From Acanthopleura granulata (lineage: Eukaryota > Mollusca > Polyplacophora > Chitonida > Chitonidae), in contig JABBOT010000002.1 of assembly GCA_016165875.1 (NCBI GenBank), positions 4,241,540-4,305,539 of the forward strand: 64,000 nt of DNA. Direction: 5' to 3'. How positions within the stretch are numbered: position 1 is the stretch's first letter; each line of letters opens with the position of its first letter. Below, in pieces: positions 39,401-49,600 of this stretch. Under the pieces are notes generated by a model, which did no database searches, was not told the DNA's origin, and saw only the letters and a list, made by a program, of their open reading frames with translations. Position numbers and translations under genes: made by a program.

Positions 39401-40397
39401 TGTGGGCCAGCTGAGCAATGACGACGACGGCAAACCTGGCCATGTTTCTAGTCACCTGGGCCAGGTACGTGATGGTCAGCCTGGGTCAGAGAGTCAGGGC
39501 CGGGTTGGTCAAGCCGACCACGGCCACTCTCGCCACAAGTCTTATCTCATGAACAATAGTGTGATGAAGAAATCCCATCGGCATAAACACAGAGGCCACA
39601 GAGAAAAGTGTATCCCTGAGGAGAGTGAGGTGAAGGATGCTGACGACTCGGCTGATATTCAGGAACACTTCAAGGCCATGAATGTGGAAAAAGTGGATGT
39701 CTGTGTTCATAGAAACTTTGAGGAGTCTCAGTTGCATGTGGAGGCACAAATCACCACGAATGCCGTGTCCACAACGGGCAGTAGTGGGGATGCCGTTACT
39801 TCAACCAGTGGACAGAGTTGCGAAACTGTCTTGGATAACCATAAAAACATTTATTCAAAGGAGGAAAATAAAGCAGGGCAGAACATGACCATGGATGGGA
39901 AGGAGGTCAGTGTTGGGGACAGTGGGTTTGGCTCCCCAAGGAATGTGGAAGTGTCTCCAGAGAACAAGTTTGCTGCCGGGGACAGCACCACAGATAGCAT
40001 CCAAGCCAACACCCTCCCACAAACTAAACACGGCCTTAACATCCTGCGTAACACTGACCGTACGGCCAGGAAGTACCCCCAACACAGAAGCAGCAGTGGT
40101 TCAGCCTATGCTGCCCACATTAGTCCCTATGCCAACGGCTGCCCCATGCCTCTCAACAACCAGAGACCCAAGGAATCAAACATAGACACAGCCCACAAAC
40201 AGCGACCCAAATCCCAGGGGGACATGCTGGCCCACCCCTACCCCTCCCAGAATGACGTGGCACCCTACCAACACAGCTCACAAGGGGACATGCTGCCCCC
40301 TCAGTACAGTTCCCAGAATGTCATGGACGAAAAACTGTTACAGGTCTCAAGGAAGTTTCAGATGGAAGGAGACTTTGAAGTTGTTGGTGTGGTTTAG
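24176..40397 (+). CDS. stox: Storkhead-box (STOX) winged-helix protein, 3' three coding exons
   Basis: Homologue of vertebrate STOX1/STOX2, Drosophila knockout and C. elegans HAM-1, nuclear winged-helix proteins linked to neural cell fate and cell division. The exons are 24176-24409, 37628-38029 and 38455-40397; all junctions are phase 1 and join in frame (about 858 residues visible). The winged-helix domain is split over exons 1 and 2: QFIPLPESLC, the helix region around IRERLAHCYGP and LIRERKVFHTG, then the wing GYFVVTPDTYR. Exon 3 carries the family motifs SFSAQFPPPEW (about 38544) and DSGFGSPR (about 39918), basic patches (KLFGKGKKK, HSKRKQGRSKS, KKSHRHKHRGHREK) and a polyproline stretch. 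The order and motifs match STOX proteins closely. The N-terminal exon that should precede the split Gly-Asp was not found, so the entry is 5'-partial. The stop codon is TAG at 40395-40397. Confidence 0.93.
24441..24570 (+). repeat. Minisatellite, 40-bp period, 3 copies
   Basis: The core CTGTTTAGGAGTGTTCTTGT starts at 24451, 24491 and 24531, exactly 40 bp apart, with only a few substitutions between units (for example GTAGTGGT, GTGGTAGC and GTGATGGC at the variable end). A degenerate fourth start (TCGTTGTC) follows. It sits about 30 bp inside the STOX intron. Confidence 0.95.
26850..27040. promoter_or_regulatory. Repeat-poor island in the large STOX intron
   Basis: It contains TATTAATCATAG, GTAATTAGAAAG, CGATCAGCTGATTG, GTGTGATTAATAGATC and CTTAATTGG within 190 bp. 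The mix of homeodomain-like cores and an E-box (CAGCTG) resembles an enhancer. Inference only. Confidence 0.28.
30825..31155. promoter_or_regulatory. Strongest candidate enhancer-like island in the STOX intron
   Basis: It contains CATAATTAATTGACTG, ATCAATTTGATTGATAATG (a near-palindrome with TGATTGAT), GGTCATCAATAAAAA, ATGAATATTCATTAACC and CATTATTAACAAG. TGATTGAT-type sites are known for PBX/MEIS/HOX complexes. No repeats or coding frames. Conservation cannot be tested here. Confidence 0.3.
32302..32321 (+). repeat. (AC)n microsatellite
   Basis: About ten CA units after CGCCT, in the STOX intron. Confidence 0.92.
36030..36480. promoter_or_regulatory. Repeat-poor island about 1.2 kb upstream of the second STOX exon
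   Basis: About 450 bp of balanced-composition sequence without TACATGTA or microsatellites, ending at the pyrimidine-rich tract. It contains CCAATTTAATAGCG, GTAATTTATAC and several CAGC/GGCAGG blocks. Possible regulatory element or conserved non-coding block; inference only. Confidence 0.22.
36545..36695 (+). repeat. Long pyrimidine-rich tract
   Basis: About 150 bp almost entirely C and T on the + strand, including (CT)n and three T-runs over 8 bp. It lies about 1 kb upstream of the second STOX exon. The 93-codon open frame here (36452-36733) is low-complexity Phe/Leu and not a gene. Confidence 0.85.
37628..38029 (+). CDS. stox: STOX exon: wing of the winged helix plus linker
   Basis: It is preceded by a T-rich tract ending in CTTTAG and followed by GACAAAG/GTATGT. 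It is 402 nt long, phase 1 at both ends. It begins GSGYFVVTPDTYR, the STOX counterpart of the family's EGYFIVTPQTYF wing. It then runs into a low-complexity linker rich in Lys, Arg and Ser (SHSMKGTKGK, KRSMSVKYKTERGK), resembling the vertebrate region just after the storkhead domain. Confidence 0.93.
38030..38454 (+). other. Short STOX intron
   Basis: 425 bp between GTATGT and the acceptor ATTCTTTTCCAG. Reading through the donor gives only 14 further residues before a stop, so retention would truncate the protein just after the DNA-binding domain. Nothing else is seen in it. Confidence 0.85.
38455..40397 (+). CDS. stox: STOX terminal coding exon
   Basis: It starts GEKVSLLSKLFGKGKKK, a basic stretch like the FG.KLFRLSFKK region of STOX2, followed by five prolines and SFSAQFPPPEW, a signature of STOX proteins. 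The remainder is hydrophilic, His/Ser/Gln-rich and probably disordered, with basic clusters that could act as nuclear localisation signals. DSGFGSPR near the C-terminus matches the conserved DSGF.SPR motif of vertebrate STOX. The last 50 residues contain a 22-residue internal repeat (SQGDML...SQN twice). The protein ends FEVVGVV. The long overlapping open frames on both strands here are shadows. Confidence 0.95.
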
Positions 40398-40860
40398 CGC
40401 ATGGAGAGATTCTGCTTCCTGTCATCAGAAAGCATTAACTATTTTAGTCAAGGTTTTTAGACATATCTGTACTGTTATTGTTGATATTATCAATTGATAT
40501 TCTTCATTTTTTTTTAGCATAATTATGTTATTTAATAATGGTTGTATATAGTTTTATGTGTAAATTATTTTTTCTGTACATATGGGTTTGTAAAGCGAGT
40601 AAAGATTTCTTTTCCACCTCAATCATGGCATCCTGGTGAAGTCAACATTACATTGTGTGGTACATGTAGATAAATAATTGCTCAAGTTGCCTTTCTGCCT
40701 CTCATTGTGTTTAACAGTAACAGAGCCATCATCTGTTTTGTTTGGCCATGTTTCACATTGTTAAATCTTTTATCAATACTTTACGCAAGAAAGGAGAAAA
40801 AAATATCTTGAAGAATAAAGCCTTGGAAAAAAATGTCGCATTTTACTGTAAAGTTTTACG
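40398..40860 (+). other. Likely STOX 3' untranslated region
   Basis: AT-rich sequence after the TAG stop, with T-runs and no coding signal. A canonical AATAAA at 40814-40819 gives a plausible cleavage site around 40830-40850. Another AATAAA at 41422-41427 would allow a longer UTR. The end point is inferred. Confidence 0.55.
40814..40819 (+). terminator. Candidate STOX poly(A) signal
   Basis: AATAAA in the context GAAGAATAAAGCC, about 420 bp after the STOX stop codon. It is the first canonical hexamer downstream. An alternative lies at 41422-41427. Confidence 0.5.
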
Positions 40861-42693
40861 AAGATTTTTGAAGGTGACTAAATGTTGTGATACTTTAACA
40901 GTACACTAGTGTGTCCTGGTTTGAAACCAAGAATTTACAATAATTCCAGTTTTGTACATGTAGTTGTGTTGGTATGCATTTGATTAGCTCTGCCAGAGCG
41001 GATAATTTCAGTGTGGATTTGTGTGTGATAGTTGCTCAGATATCCCGGCCTCGTCACTGCCTGGTGCAATTACGTGGCTTTTTAATGTAGCCTATTCATT
41101 GTCTCTGTTGTCAGCTGTATAGGTCCTGCCGATTTTTTCAAAACTGTTGGCGGATATCTATAACTTCAATTTCTTCACTGATAGAGTTTCTTAATCGTCA
41201 TCAAGTGGTTTCGAAACAAGCTAAAAATGTAGTGTGAAAGAAATTATAGTGTCGGTGTGGTTTCACTCTAGCTGAACAAACCCATTCAGTAATTAATTGA
41301 CAAGTGCTTTATTCACAAGTGTTGATAACAGAACTTTTGCTTCACATTTCTGTTTTAATGATACATGCATCTCTATATGATGGCTTGAGAGAGCAGCGTT
41401 TCTCCTGTAGTCTTACATCATAATAAAATATTTCAGGATGTCTTCTGTAATGTGGTGTTACCCGAATGTCTCTACCTACGCTTACTCAGCAATTGAACTA
41501 TACCTTTATCTTTGTCTGTTCTTCAATGCCTTCTTTCCTTGCTCATCTCTTAAACTATTACCTAGGTAATTTATGTCCTCAAATAAAACTTGTGAGTTGT
41601 TGATGTACATTAAATTGGACTGGGTTTCATTTCTCTTTGTCTGGTGCGCGCACAATACATGGTGATGTTTCCTCCCATAGCGGACAAAATTTTTGCTGTG
41701 ATGATTTTGACTCATGAACCTGTCATCCATTGCCAGACGAACAAGGGTTGTAAGTAAACAGAGAGCCATCTAGAGACCTTTGTTTGGGCTATTTCCTCTG
41801 CCCATTATTTCGTTCACCTTAGCAAGAGGAACGCAACTGAACTGGATGTTGTTCAGTTTCAAAGTAATAAGACATTCGACGTGGCATTCTGGGATGTGAA
41901 ATTCACGCGCGGCGACAATTAAGAGCCAGAAGGTATCAGTCTTATGTTTACGTGTCGGTTATATCATTTTGAAGAAAATTCACGTTGAGAAGCGGGATTT
42001 TGCAGTACGTAGACTGTATATCCCCTTTCTTGGCACCTCCACATTTTATTCAGCATGTTGGAATTTGTCGAATATTGATTGATCCAATGTCACTCGGCAC
42101 AGGAATCCCAGGGAGGATTACATCTGGTGTCCATGACATGTCGTTCCAGTGTGGCGGCTCCAGGAGACCATCATGTCAATAACGTCCAACTCGACGTTGC
42201 AAACGCAGGCAAATCAACGAACAGTCAAGCATTGAAAGGACCAACAAATCGAGTGTTGTGTTCTCAAATATCAGACATATGGAAGGTCCTTCGCTAGTGG
42301 AAAGAGGTGAAGGAGTACTCACGCCAAATCCTGCCGCCACTGAATTCTTTTGTCACAGCTCTCGTCCCATGAGCAGCTTTCTGTCAGCGAGTCTGGTGAC
42401 TGAGTGCAGGTAACACTTTCTAACAACATGTCGCGCCAGCTAAATTACCAAGCAGGCGTGAAGCCAAGCAATTATTCACACTGTCAATGCTATAATTTCT
42501 TTAAAGTATTCACTGAGTAACCTTAAAGGGTTGTATATCATGTGAGAAGTGTTTGAACAGTGTCAGTTGATACACATCAGAAATTGCTATTTGGATTAAC
42601 GACAACTCCCACGAATTAACTATAGCATGGTATACACGATTTGTATACTGTCTTATTTCTTCAATGGTTTGTGTTGTAATTTCAGCCTTCATT
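40861..42693. other. Intergenic space between convergent STOX and GH3 genes
   Basis: No supported gene. It contains a second AATAAA (41422) that could extend the STOX 3' UTR. The 87-codon minus-strand frame at 41506-41769 has no recognised motif. From about 41.9 kb the composition becomes less AT-rich and TACATGTA palindromes become scarcer. Confidence 0.6.
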
Positions 42694-42700
42694 TGCTCAC

Positions 42701-42868
42701 CCGGTGTCAGTATAATGTGACTGGGTGAGGGGGCTTGTTGGGTGTCTTCGGCAAGTCGTCTCGGTGAGGCAGCACCAGATATAAGCTACGGTGGAAATCC
42801 GTCCTGCAACAAGGAGACACAGCCTTCGTATAAGTGAAATATTCTTGAGTAGGGCGTTAAACAATAAG
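42701..42868 (+). repeat. SINE-like element sharing the tail of the local tRNA-SINE
   Basis: It begins CCGGTGTCAGTATAATGTGA and has a body different from the other copies. Its 3' part (CGTATAAGTGAAATATTCTTGAGTA, here split as CGTATAAGTGAA then ATATTCTTGAGTA) matches the common SINE tail at 50.4 and 58.85 kb. It is followed directly by an (ATTC)n microsatellite. A different body with a shared tail suggests a second SINE family using the same 3' end. Confidence 0.7.
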
Positions 42869-42900
42869 CATTCATTCATTCATTCATTCATTCATTCATT
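42869..42900 (+). repeat. (ATTC)n microsatellite
   Basis: About eight ATTC/TTCA units directly after the SINE-like tail at 42868. Such arrays often grow from the A/T-rich end of a retroposon. Confidence 0.95.
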
Positions 42901-43402
42901 TTCTCACCTGGAACGTTCGTCATGTTTGACCGATGGTGTACAAATGTGTGTTTTGACGCCTAGACTTCCACTGATGTTGGACAGACTATATCCCATGGGT
43001 CAAACTCATGCCTCTAATGCAACTGTTCACGCATGCAAATCAATAACAAAACTTGATGCAGATCATTCTCCGCATGATATAGGTGTTGCAAGGTGTTGTA
43101 CCAGCCTCCAACTCTAACGGATATTCCGGCGCAAGAGAAACAGTTCACAAGGAATGTTCCTGGCGAATGAATAAATCACATTCCAGATCCTGTAAAAAGC
43201 TAATTCATAAGTTGTTAATCAATAGCCACTTTATTGAACTTCATCACTCGAGATGCCTATTCACACAAGAAGAAACGTTTCTTTGCAAAATTCTGTTTTG
43301 GAACTTATTGGCCCAACAACTGAATTTAATGTGCTTGGGTATTTTAGTAGCTTCGCTGGGAGTCCGAATGGCTTCTCACCAGTTCTTTATAGTTCATTCT
43401 CG

Positions 43403-43408
43403 TTTATT
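43403..43408 (-). terminator. Candidate GH3 poly(A) signal
   Basis: TTTATT on the + strand (AATAAA on the gene strand), about 115 bp downstream of the GH3 stop codon at 43522. Confidence 0.45.
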
Positions 43409-43521
43409 CTGATATTTGTTTTCATCATCATAGCAAGCGGTGTTAATTACGAGTTAAACATCAAATAACAACACAAACTACCGTTCTTTTGGATGATGGG
43501 TTTTTTTAAGAAACAATTAAT

Positions 43522-43646
43522 CTACTCAAGTCTTACACCACGAAGAACTTTTTGGTTAACAATAGTGAATGACGACGTAAGTACATTAGACTCCAGGGAG
43601 CGAGACTGGCGAGGCTGTTGTCCACCCGCGTACACTGTAATCTTTC
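43522..43646 (-). CDS. GH3 exon 12, C-terminal exon
   Basis: Found by following the phase from exon 11: after TTTCTCTCTACAG it reads KITVYAGGQQPRQ and ends SSFTIVNQKVLRG...LE-stop. VYAGGQQP is the expected continuation of the fibronectin-III-like domain (EPG.(F/Y)...VGGQQP). It is 125 nt; with the split codon this gives 42 codons including TAG at 43522-43524. Confidence 0.9.
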
Positions 43647-46600
43647 CTGTAGAGAGAAATGTGTGAAGAAACAATACTTGTAGTTCAAGCATACCAGTAT
43701 GTTTTGAGTTAAAAACAAAAAGACAATGACCTAAATGCTATCACTGAATATGAAATTCATAGAAACAGAGCTTTCATAGACATAATGCTGTAGCCTGTTT
43801 ACATGGATTTGGGTTATTACATACAAACACGCATCACACATCAGTTTTAATTATGTGATAATTAGGCCTTTGAAAAATTGTCAGCTTTGTACTATTATAT
43901 CAAAAGTGCCAATTTTCATTGACATGTATGTAACGCCATATGTCATTTAGTCCATCACAGGGCACCGCCAAAATATCATATTTGATATGTAGGTGTATAT
44001 GTAATATGTTCTCTAATATATTTAACATACATGTACATGGCAGTCCAAACCACGAAACGCGTGGATCTTCACATGCGGACTGAGCAGTTATATTGAGCAG
44101 TGATCGAAGGGAGACTACTCTGAATATGACTTTCCACACCGTTTTCACTAAAACACTCTGATCATAGCATTGCCATGACGTCGCAGGCTGTTTTAGTACA
44201 GGTATCTGTGACGTTTACAACGATTAGGGCCATTGTCACGAACAAACACGGAGTTTTAAGTGTCTGAGGCAGGGCATCCGCATATCTATACTGTCCCGTG
44301 TTGATGCAAGTTCTTGGCATTTACCCACACCTGACGCCAGGAATAAGATACCAGCCCATCAGTGTATAACAGGCAAACACGGGTAGCAAAAGGATGACAG
44401 TTGTATGTGAAGTCTGTGGATGTTACAATAGACGGTTTATACTGTATAAACGTACCTGGCTCCACGACAAATCCTCTATCGTCGTCCCAGATGGCCATCT
44501 GATGCGGACGGATTTCAAATGTATACGCTGTGTCTTGGTTTGGCCGAAGCGTGGTGCGGTAGACCCCAGCCAGCTGTATGTTAGGCATGGTGGACGAGGG
44601 ACTCTCCCAGCGAATGTACACCTGTATTACCTGGATAGCCACAAGAACAAGCCATACTGAATTACATGAGGACTGTGTCACATGAGGACTGTGTCACTTG
44701 TTTCCGGAAATAAGAAACTAATGCGGGTTTGCGACACAGCTAAAGTCGATCGATCACCTTTATCGGTACAGCGAAGTTCGCCATGTTCGACAGCAAAAGG
44801 CGATGGCGTTGTGCATGAATTACAGTAATCGCTAGGTGTTTGTCAGTGACAAAGCATAGACATGGAAGAAAATAATGGAAATATGGAAACGTTATGGAAT
44901 TCTTTCTAAGCCTATTAAAAATGTAAATTAAAGACAAACCAAGCCGAAAAACAAGGATAAAGAAATATACAACAACAACTACTGCGAAAATGTCGCGTTG
45001 TTGACGTTTTAATACACTGACAAAGTTTTATTTATCTGCTCAGTTTTTTTTTCCGAGCATTTATGATTTTACAAGAGGGCAAGCAATATTAGGATTGGTG
45101 GATCAACACAAATATCGTGGCTGTTTGTAATTACCTCGTCTCCAGTGACTGCCCCCACGTTTTTCACCACAACTCGGACGCTCTGGGACTGACCAGCAGA
45201 AATTGTACTGTTCCCCAAAATCAGTGAATTGTACGCGAACCTTGTGTACGACAGACCATAACCAAACGGGTACAGGGGTTGGCCAGTGAAATACCGATAG
45301 GTGCGCCCTTCCATGGTGTAATTGGTAATTGGTGGGACCTGCAAGGAACCGAAGCCAAGAAAGGTTTTATCGATTATAAAGTTTTCGTACATACGTATAG
45401 GTCGACAGGCCAGTAGGTACAACACTAAACATCAGGGACCGATGACACAAAACAATTTTGTACTTAGGTAAAACTTTTGAAACATAACTAAAATTCAATG
45501 TCTTGAAGTTTTAAAATTATAATATTATGAATGGTGCATGTATATTATGCCAAAACAGATGCAAGTGAAACAAATTTCAAAACCAGTATGTATCAAATAA
45601 GCTGTAAAATTGAGTTGAAAGGTTTTGACTTATGTCAAAAATTGCTTTGTGCCACCGGTCCCTCATACTATGTACTGAATATCATAACGTAACTTGGTCA
45701 TGTTTTATAACGGAATCCTGGATAATCAAAGTACTGAGGATATCAATTGGACATACAAGACATACACCTTTTTGTATTAATACATATGTACTCTTGCCTC
45801 TCAACATCTGTGGTAACAATTAATTAAGAGCACCAATATTGCTTCGTGGAAGAACCAGCACGTAATTTACAGTCAATATGACAGTGAAAATTCTTTCATC
45901 TGCAAGAACGAGATCTTCATAGAAAATGTCCTGACACTTTTTTATGTTGTCTGTACAATCGCTCATTTATTTTCTTTATTATTTCTAAACGCGGCTGGCA
46001 AAGTGATGTGTATATGTAATGCTGTTAGTGTAACACTGTGACGTTGTCTGATGTGTGGTTAGAATCCCCCTCCACCTAAATATTGCTGACTATATTCTTG
46101 TATTTATACCTGATCCAAAGACTGGTACCATGTGTAAGGCAATCGACCTCCAGGATTTGAAAAGTCGCCATCATTCATCAACACTCTTGCGATGGCCTCC
46201 CCTGCAGCTTGGGCCGGAAAGAATGCCTCCAATATGGCTTTGATGTTAGAGTTGGAGTCCGCCATTGAGATTTCCACAGGCCCCGCATTTAGCAAGATTA
46301 GAACTACTGGGGTTCCGCTGCCTGTAGAACATTGACCGTTATTGATAAATCAGCCATAGTAAATATAACGCAAACTACACAGTTCGTAACAAGCTTTGTG
46401 CCTACCGAAAAATGACCCATTATGCATTATATGATAGTGACCAAATGAAAAATTCTCTAATATGGCATTCGTCACGACATAGCTGCAATATTACCCAAAT
46501 GGCGTTGGTGCTATAATCATTCGAGCCTTCCAGCATCTTAATCACAGGTCGATATAACCACGTCTGTTAAATAAAAAAATCTAACATAAAGCCATGGTGT

Positions 46601-49600
46601 CCTCTACTTACGCCCTTGCGATTCCAGCATATATAGTTTTATATCATGTTATCTGGTGCCCACTCTGCCCGGTTTCCTCCCACCATAATACTGGGCGCCA
46701 TCGTATAAGTGAAAAATTTTTGAGTACGGCGTAAAACATCAATCAAATAAATTAATAAATAAATAGTTCTTACAAATCCCCTCTATGTAGCTTCTTTATA
46801 CGGGTATGTCATTATGCCATCCTGTCTCATTCTAAACTAGGTCGTTCCTACGAGTGTACACATTAGTCCTTTTCTGGTTTTTCCCACTGTGCTGTATCTT
46901 TTACATTGTATTCCTGTATACATCAGGATTCTAATGGTAGACTGTAGCACCCTCGAGGACTGGCCCCTGTGTATTGTGTTCATGTGGTTGCATTTTTAGT
47001 CATTCTAGACTCATGATACCTTTACGATTTTATTTACTTAATTCTGCTTAAGCTTTGGTGGTCCTGGGTGCTGCTACTTTTTTTTAAGCGTTTACATGAA
47101 CAGTTAAACAACACCCGAACACATGACACGAAGCCGGATTTTATCGGTTACACGGGACCAATTGCCAACTTTCACACAGTCGTTGGTGCTGTGATCTTTT
47201 ATATTTTTACAATGGCACCATTGTGCTTACATGTATATATAGAACAAAAACAGTTAAATATACTTCAGACTCGACAGTGCCACGTCTAGGTCAGTGGGTC
47301 ATACATGATCCTGATCAGTCTACCGATAGTCAATCTGGGTTTGTGTGTTGACCACAATCCTGGACTTTGATTCTCGGGTGATACTACATATACGAGCTGA
47401 ATAGATGGCGTGTGCCAACCGAGTTACAAGACAAATGCCCATAAACAATGAACTGCACACGGCGAATAAAAGATTCCATACAGTTATCATATCAGCTGTG
47501 TACATGTGTAGCCAACACTTGACATCTGCAGATAGAGGTACATACTCGAGCCTGACTCTCGCATATGGGGCCAAGGCTGATTATGTCGGCCTCCGATAGC
47601 TTTGAAGAGCAGCATACAGTCATGAAAACGTGAGATAAAAAATTGAAACATAAACTCATTTGCCTAGCAATCCAACGATAACATCATGGAAACGTTTGGT
47701 TTCAGAAACTTTAGACACTTTCCGCTAATGGTTCAGACTTCACTGGTTACCGGTGCCCACAAAATTTATGTTCTGGATAGCAATGAAGCAAAGTGCGGTG
47801 TTCTGTACAGGTAGTATTAACGTGTCCTGAAGCACTTTATCACGGATAGGCTATTGTTTCAATGCCTTTCTTCACAGCCAAAAATGTTTTTTGTCACTCG
47901 AGATTGTTTTCTATTACTGGAAAAAAATGCAATCCAGTGTAACGATATTACAGTGTTTAATGGACACCACTAATTCAAGGTTTGTGCCTTCTATAACCTA
48001 GCACAGAATTAAATAGTATCTGTCGACCAGGTGAAAGCTGATAAGTTTGCATGTTTAAGCTGTATCCAAAGTTTTTGCAGTCGATTAACGATGTGCGACC
48101 ACATGATGAGACGCATGCGCATTTCAAAAAGCATGCCATCACCGTGCAAGTTAGAAACGTCAAACATTAATAACCACGCCGTCGTTCCACGGAGCTGTCG
48201 GTCACAGCTAAAAACTAGTCTTGTTTAGGAGACTCACTCATAGAAATGGCGTCCTGTAGTAACTGTCCTTGTTGCCCCGGGAGATCCATGGTGGCCCGGT
48301 CGTTTCCTTCACTCTCTACAGATGGACCTGAGAGAGAAACAGATACGCTGTACAAGTCCCCGTGGTGAGTTCTAGGATCATAATCAAGAACCATTTGAAC
48401 TGTATAGACCTGTATTCTGACAGACCATATATATGTGTTTTGCCGTAAAGCCTTCAAATAATATATATATATATATATATATTGGACCACGTGTCTGGCA
48501 AACAAGTTATAAGTGGCAAATTTCCTCTAAAACATGGGCTTCAACATTCTCGTTGATGAGTATTTACTTGGTGTGTATGAAGGGTGTTTGATGTATCACC
48601 AAGGTAAAAACTAAACATGAAGACCATTCGAAAAAGCCACTTTCTGTCTCTAACAAGGCGGTCCAAAACTATATGAACTCTTTTGCTCTTCCTGTAATAT
48701 GTCACAGTTCTCCGTGTATCCTTGCTCTTAACACTTAGGTATTACATATATATATATATATATATATATAGGACCACGTGTCTGGCAAACAAGTTATAAG
48801 TGGCAAATTTCCTCTAAAATATGGGCTTCAACATTCTCGTTGATGAGTATTTACTTGGTGTGTATGAAGGGTGTTTGATGTATCACCAAGGTAAAAACTA
48901 AACATGAAGACCATTCGAAAAAGCCACTTTCTGTCTCTAACAAGGCGGTCCAGAACTATATGAACTCTTTTGCTCTTCCTGTAATATGTCACAGTTCTCC
49001 GTGTATCCTTGCTCTTAACACTTAGGTATTACATATATATATATATATATTCCTCCCTATATATTCTAGAAATTTACCACGTTACAGAAGGAAGTACGTG
49101 TACTTTAGTTTGTTCCTTCCATCCACCGCCTTGTCATACCTCAGCTTACCTGTGCCCAGCACAACGAATAAAATGTCTTGGCCGCTGACGGCACTCTTTA
49201 TTTCCGATGAGTTATAGCTGGTGCATTTGGTAGTATTACACCCTGCTGCAAACGTCACAGTACCACCTAGCTGCTTCAAACCGTCCAATGGCGTGGTGGT
49301 ATACTGCGGATTTTCGTCAGGAGAGTAGTCTCCGAACTGCTGTCCTACATTGTTTGCCATTGGTCCGACAACCTGTTAGAAATATTCACCAGAAGTTGCG
49401 TGGATTTTGCTTGACTACCTTGACATGGAATGTGGAATTCTATTCGAAGACAAATCGCACACGTACAAATTTCTTGAGCTCTGTATCCCTTGAATTGACA
49501 AAGAATGGGTCTATATGTATGTCATTCGCTGCAAACTAGCCAAGAAGCACTACGACCAGCAATATTAAATTTCACAGCTTATGTTGCTATTAAAGCAATA

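Noticed and set aside
39162..40185. Several open frames on both strands within the last STOX exon
   Set aside because: Shadows produced by a long GC-richer coding exon; none has independent motifs.
41506..41769. 87-codon minus-strand frame, considered as a reverse-transcriptase remnant (a YLG-containing stretch)
   Set aside because: Only a two- to three-residue resemblance; no catalytic motif and no surrounding retroelement sequence.
42869..42900. CRISPR-like regular repeat
   Set aside because: Simple tetranucleotide microsatellite; there are no spacers, and the genome is eukaryotic.
44286..44455. Extension of GH3 exon 11 to a stop at 44286
   Set aside because: The sequence after EPG does not match the GH3 tail, while a spliced exon at 43522-43646 does.
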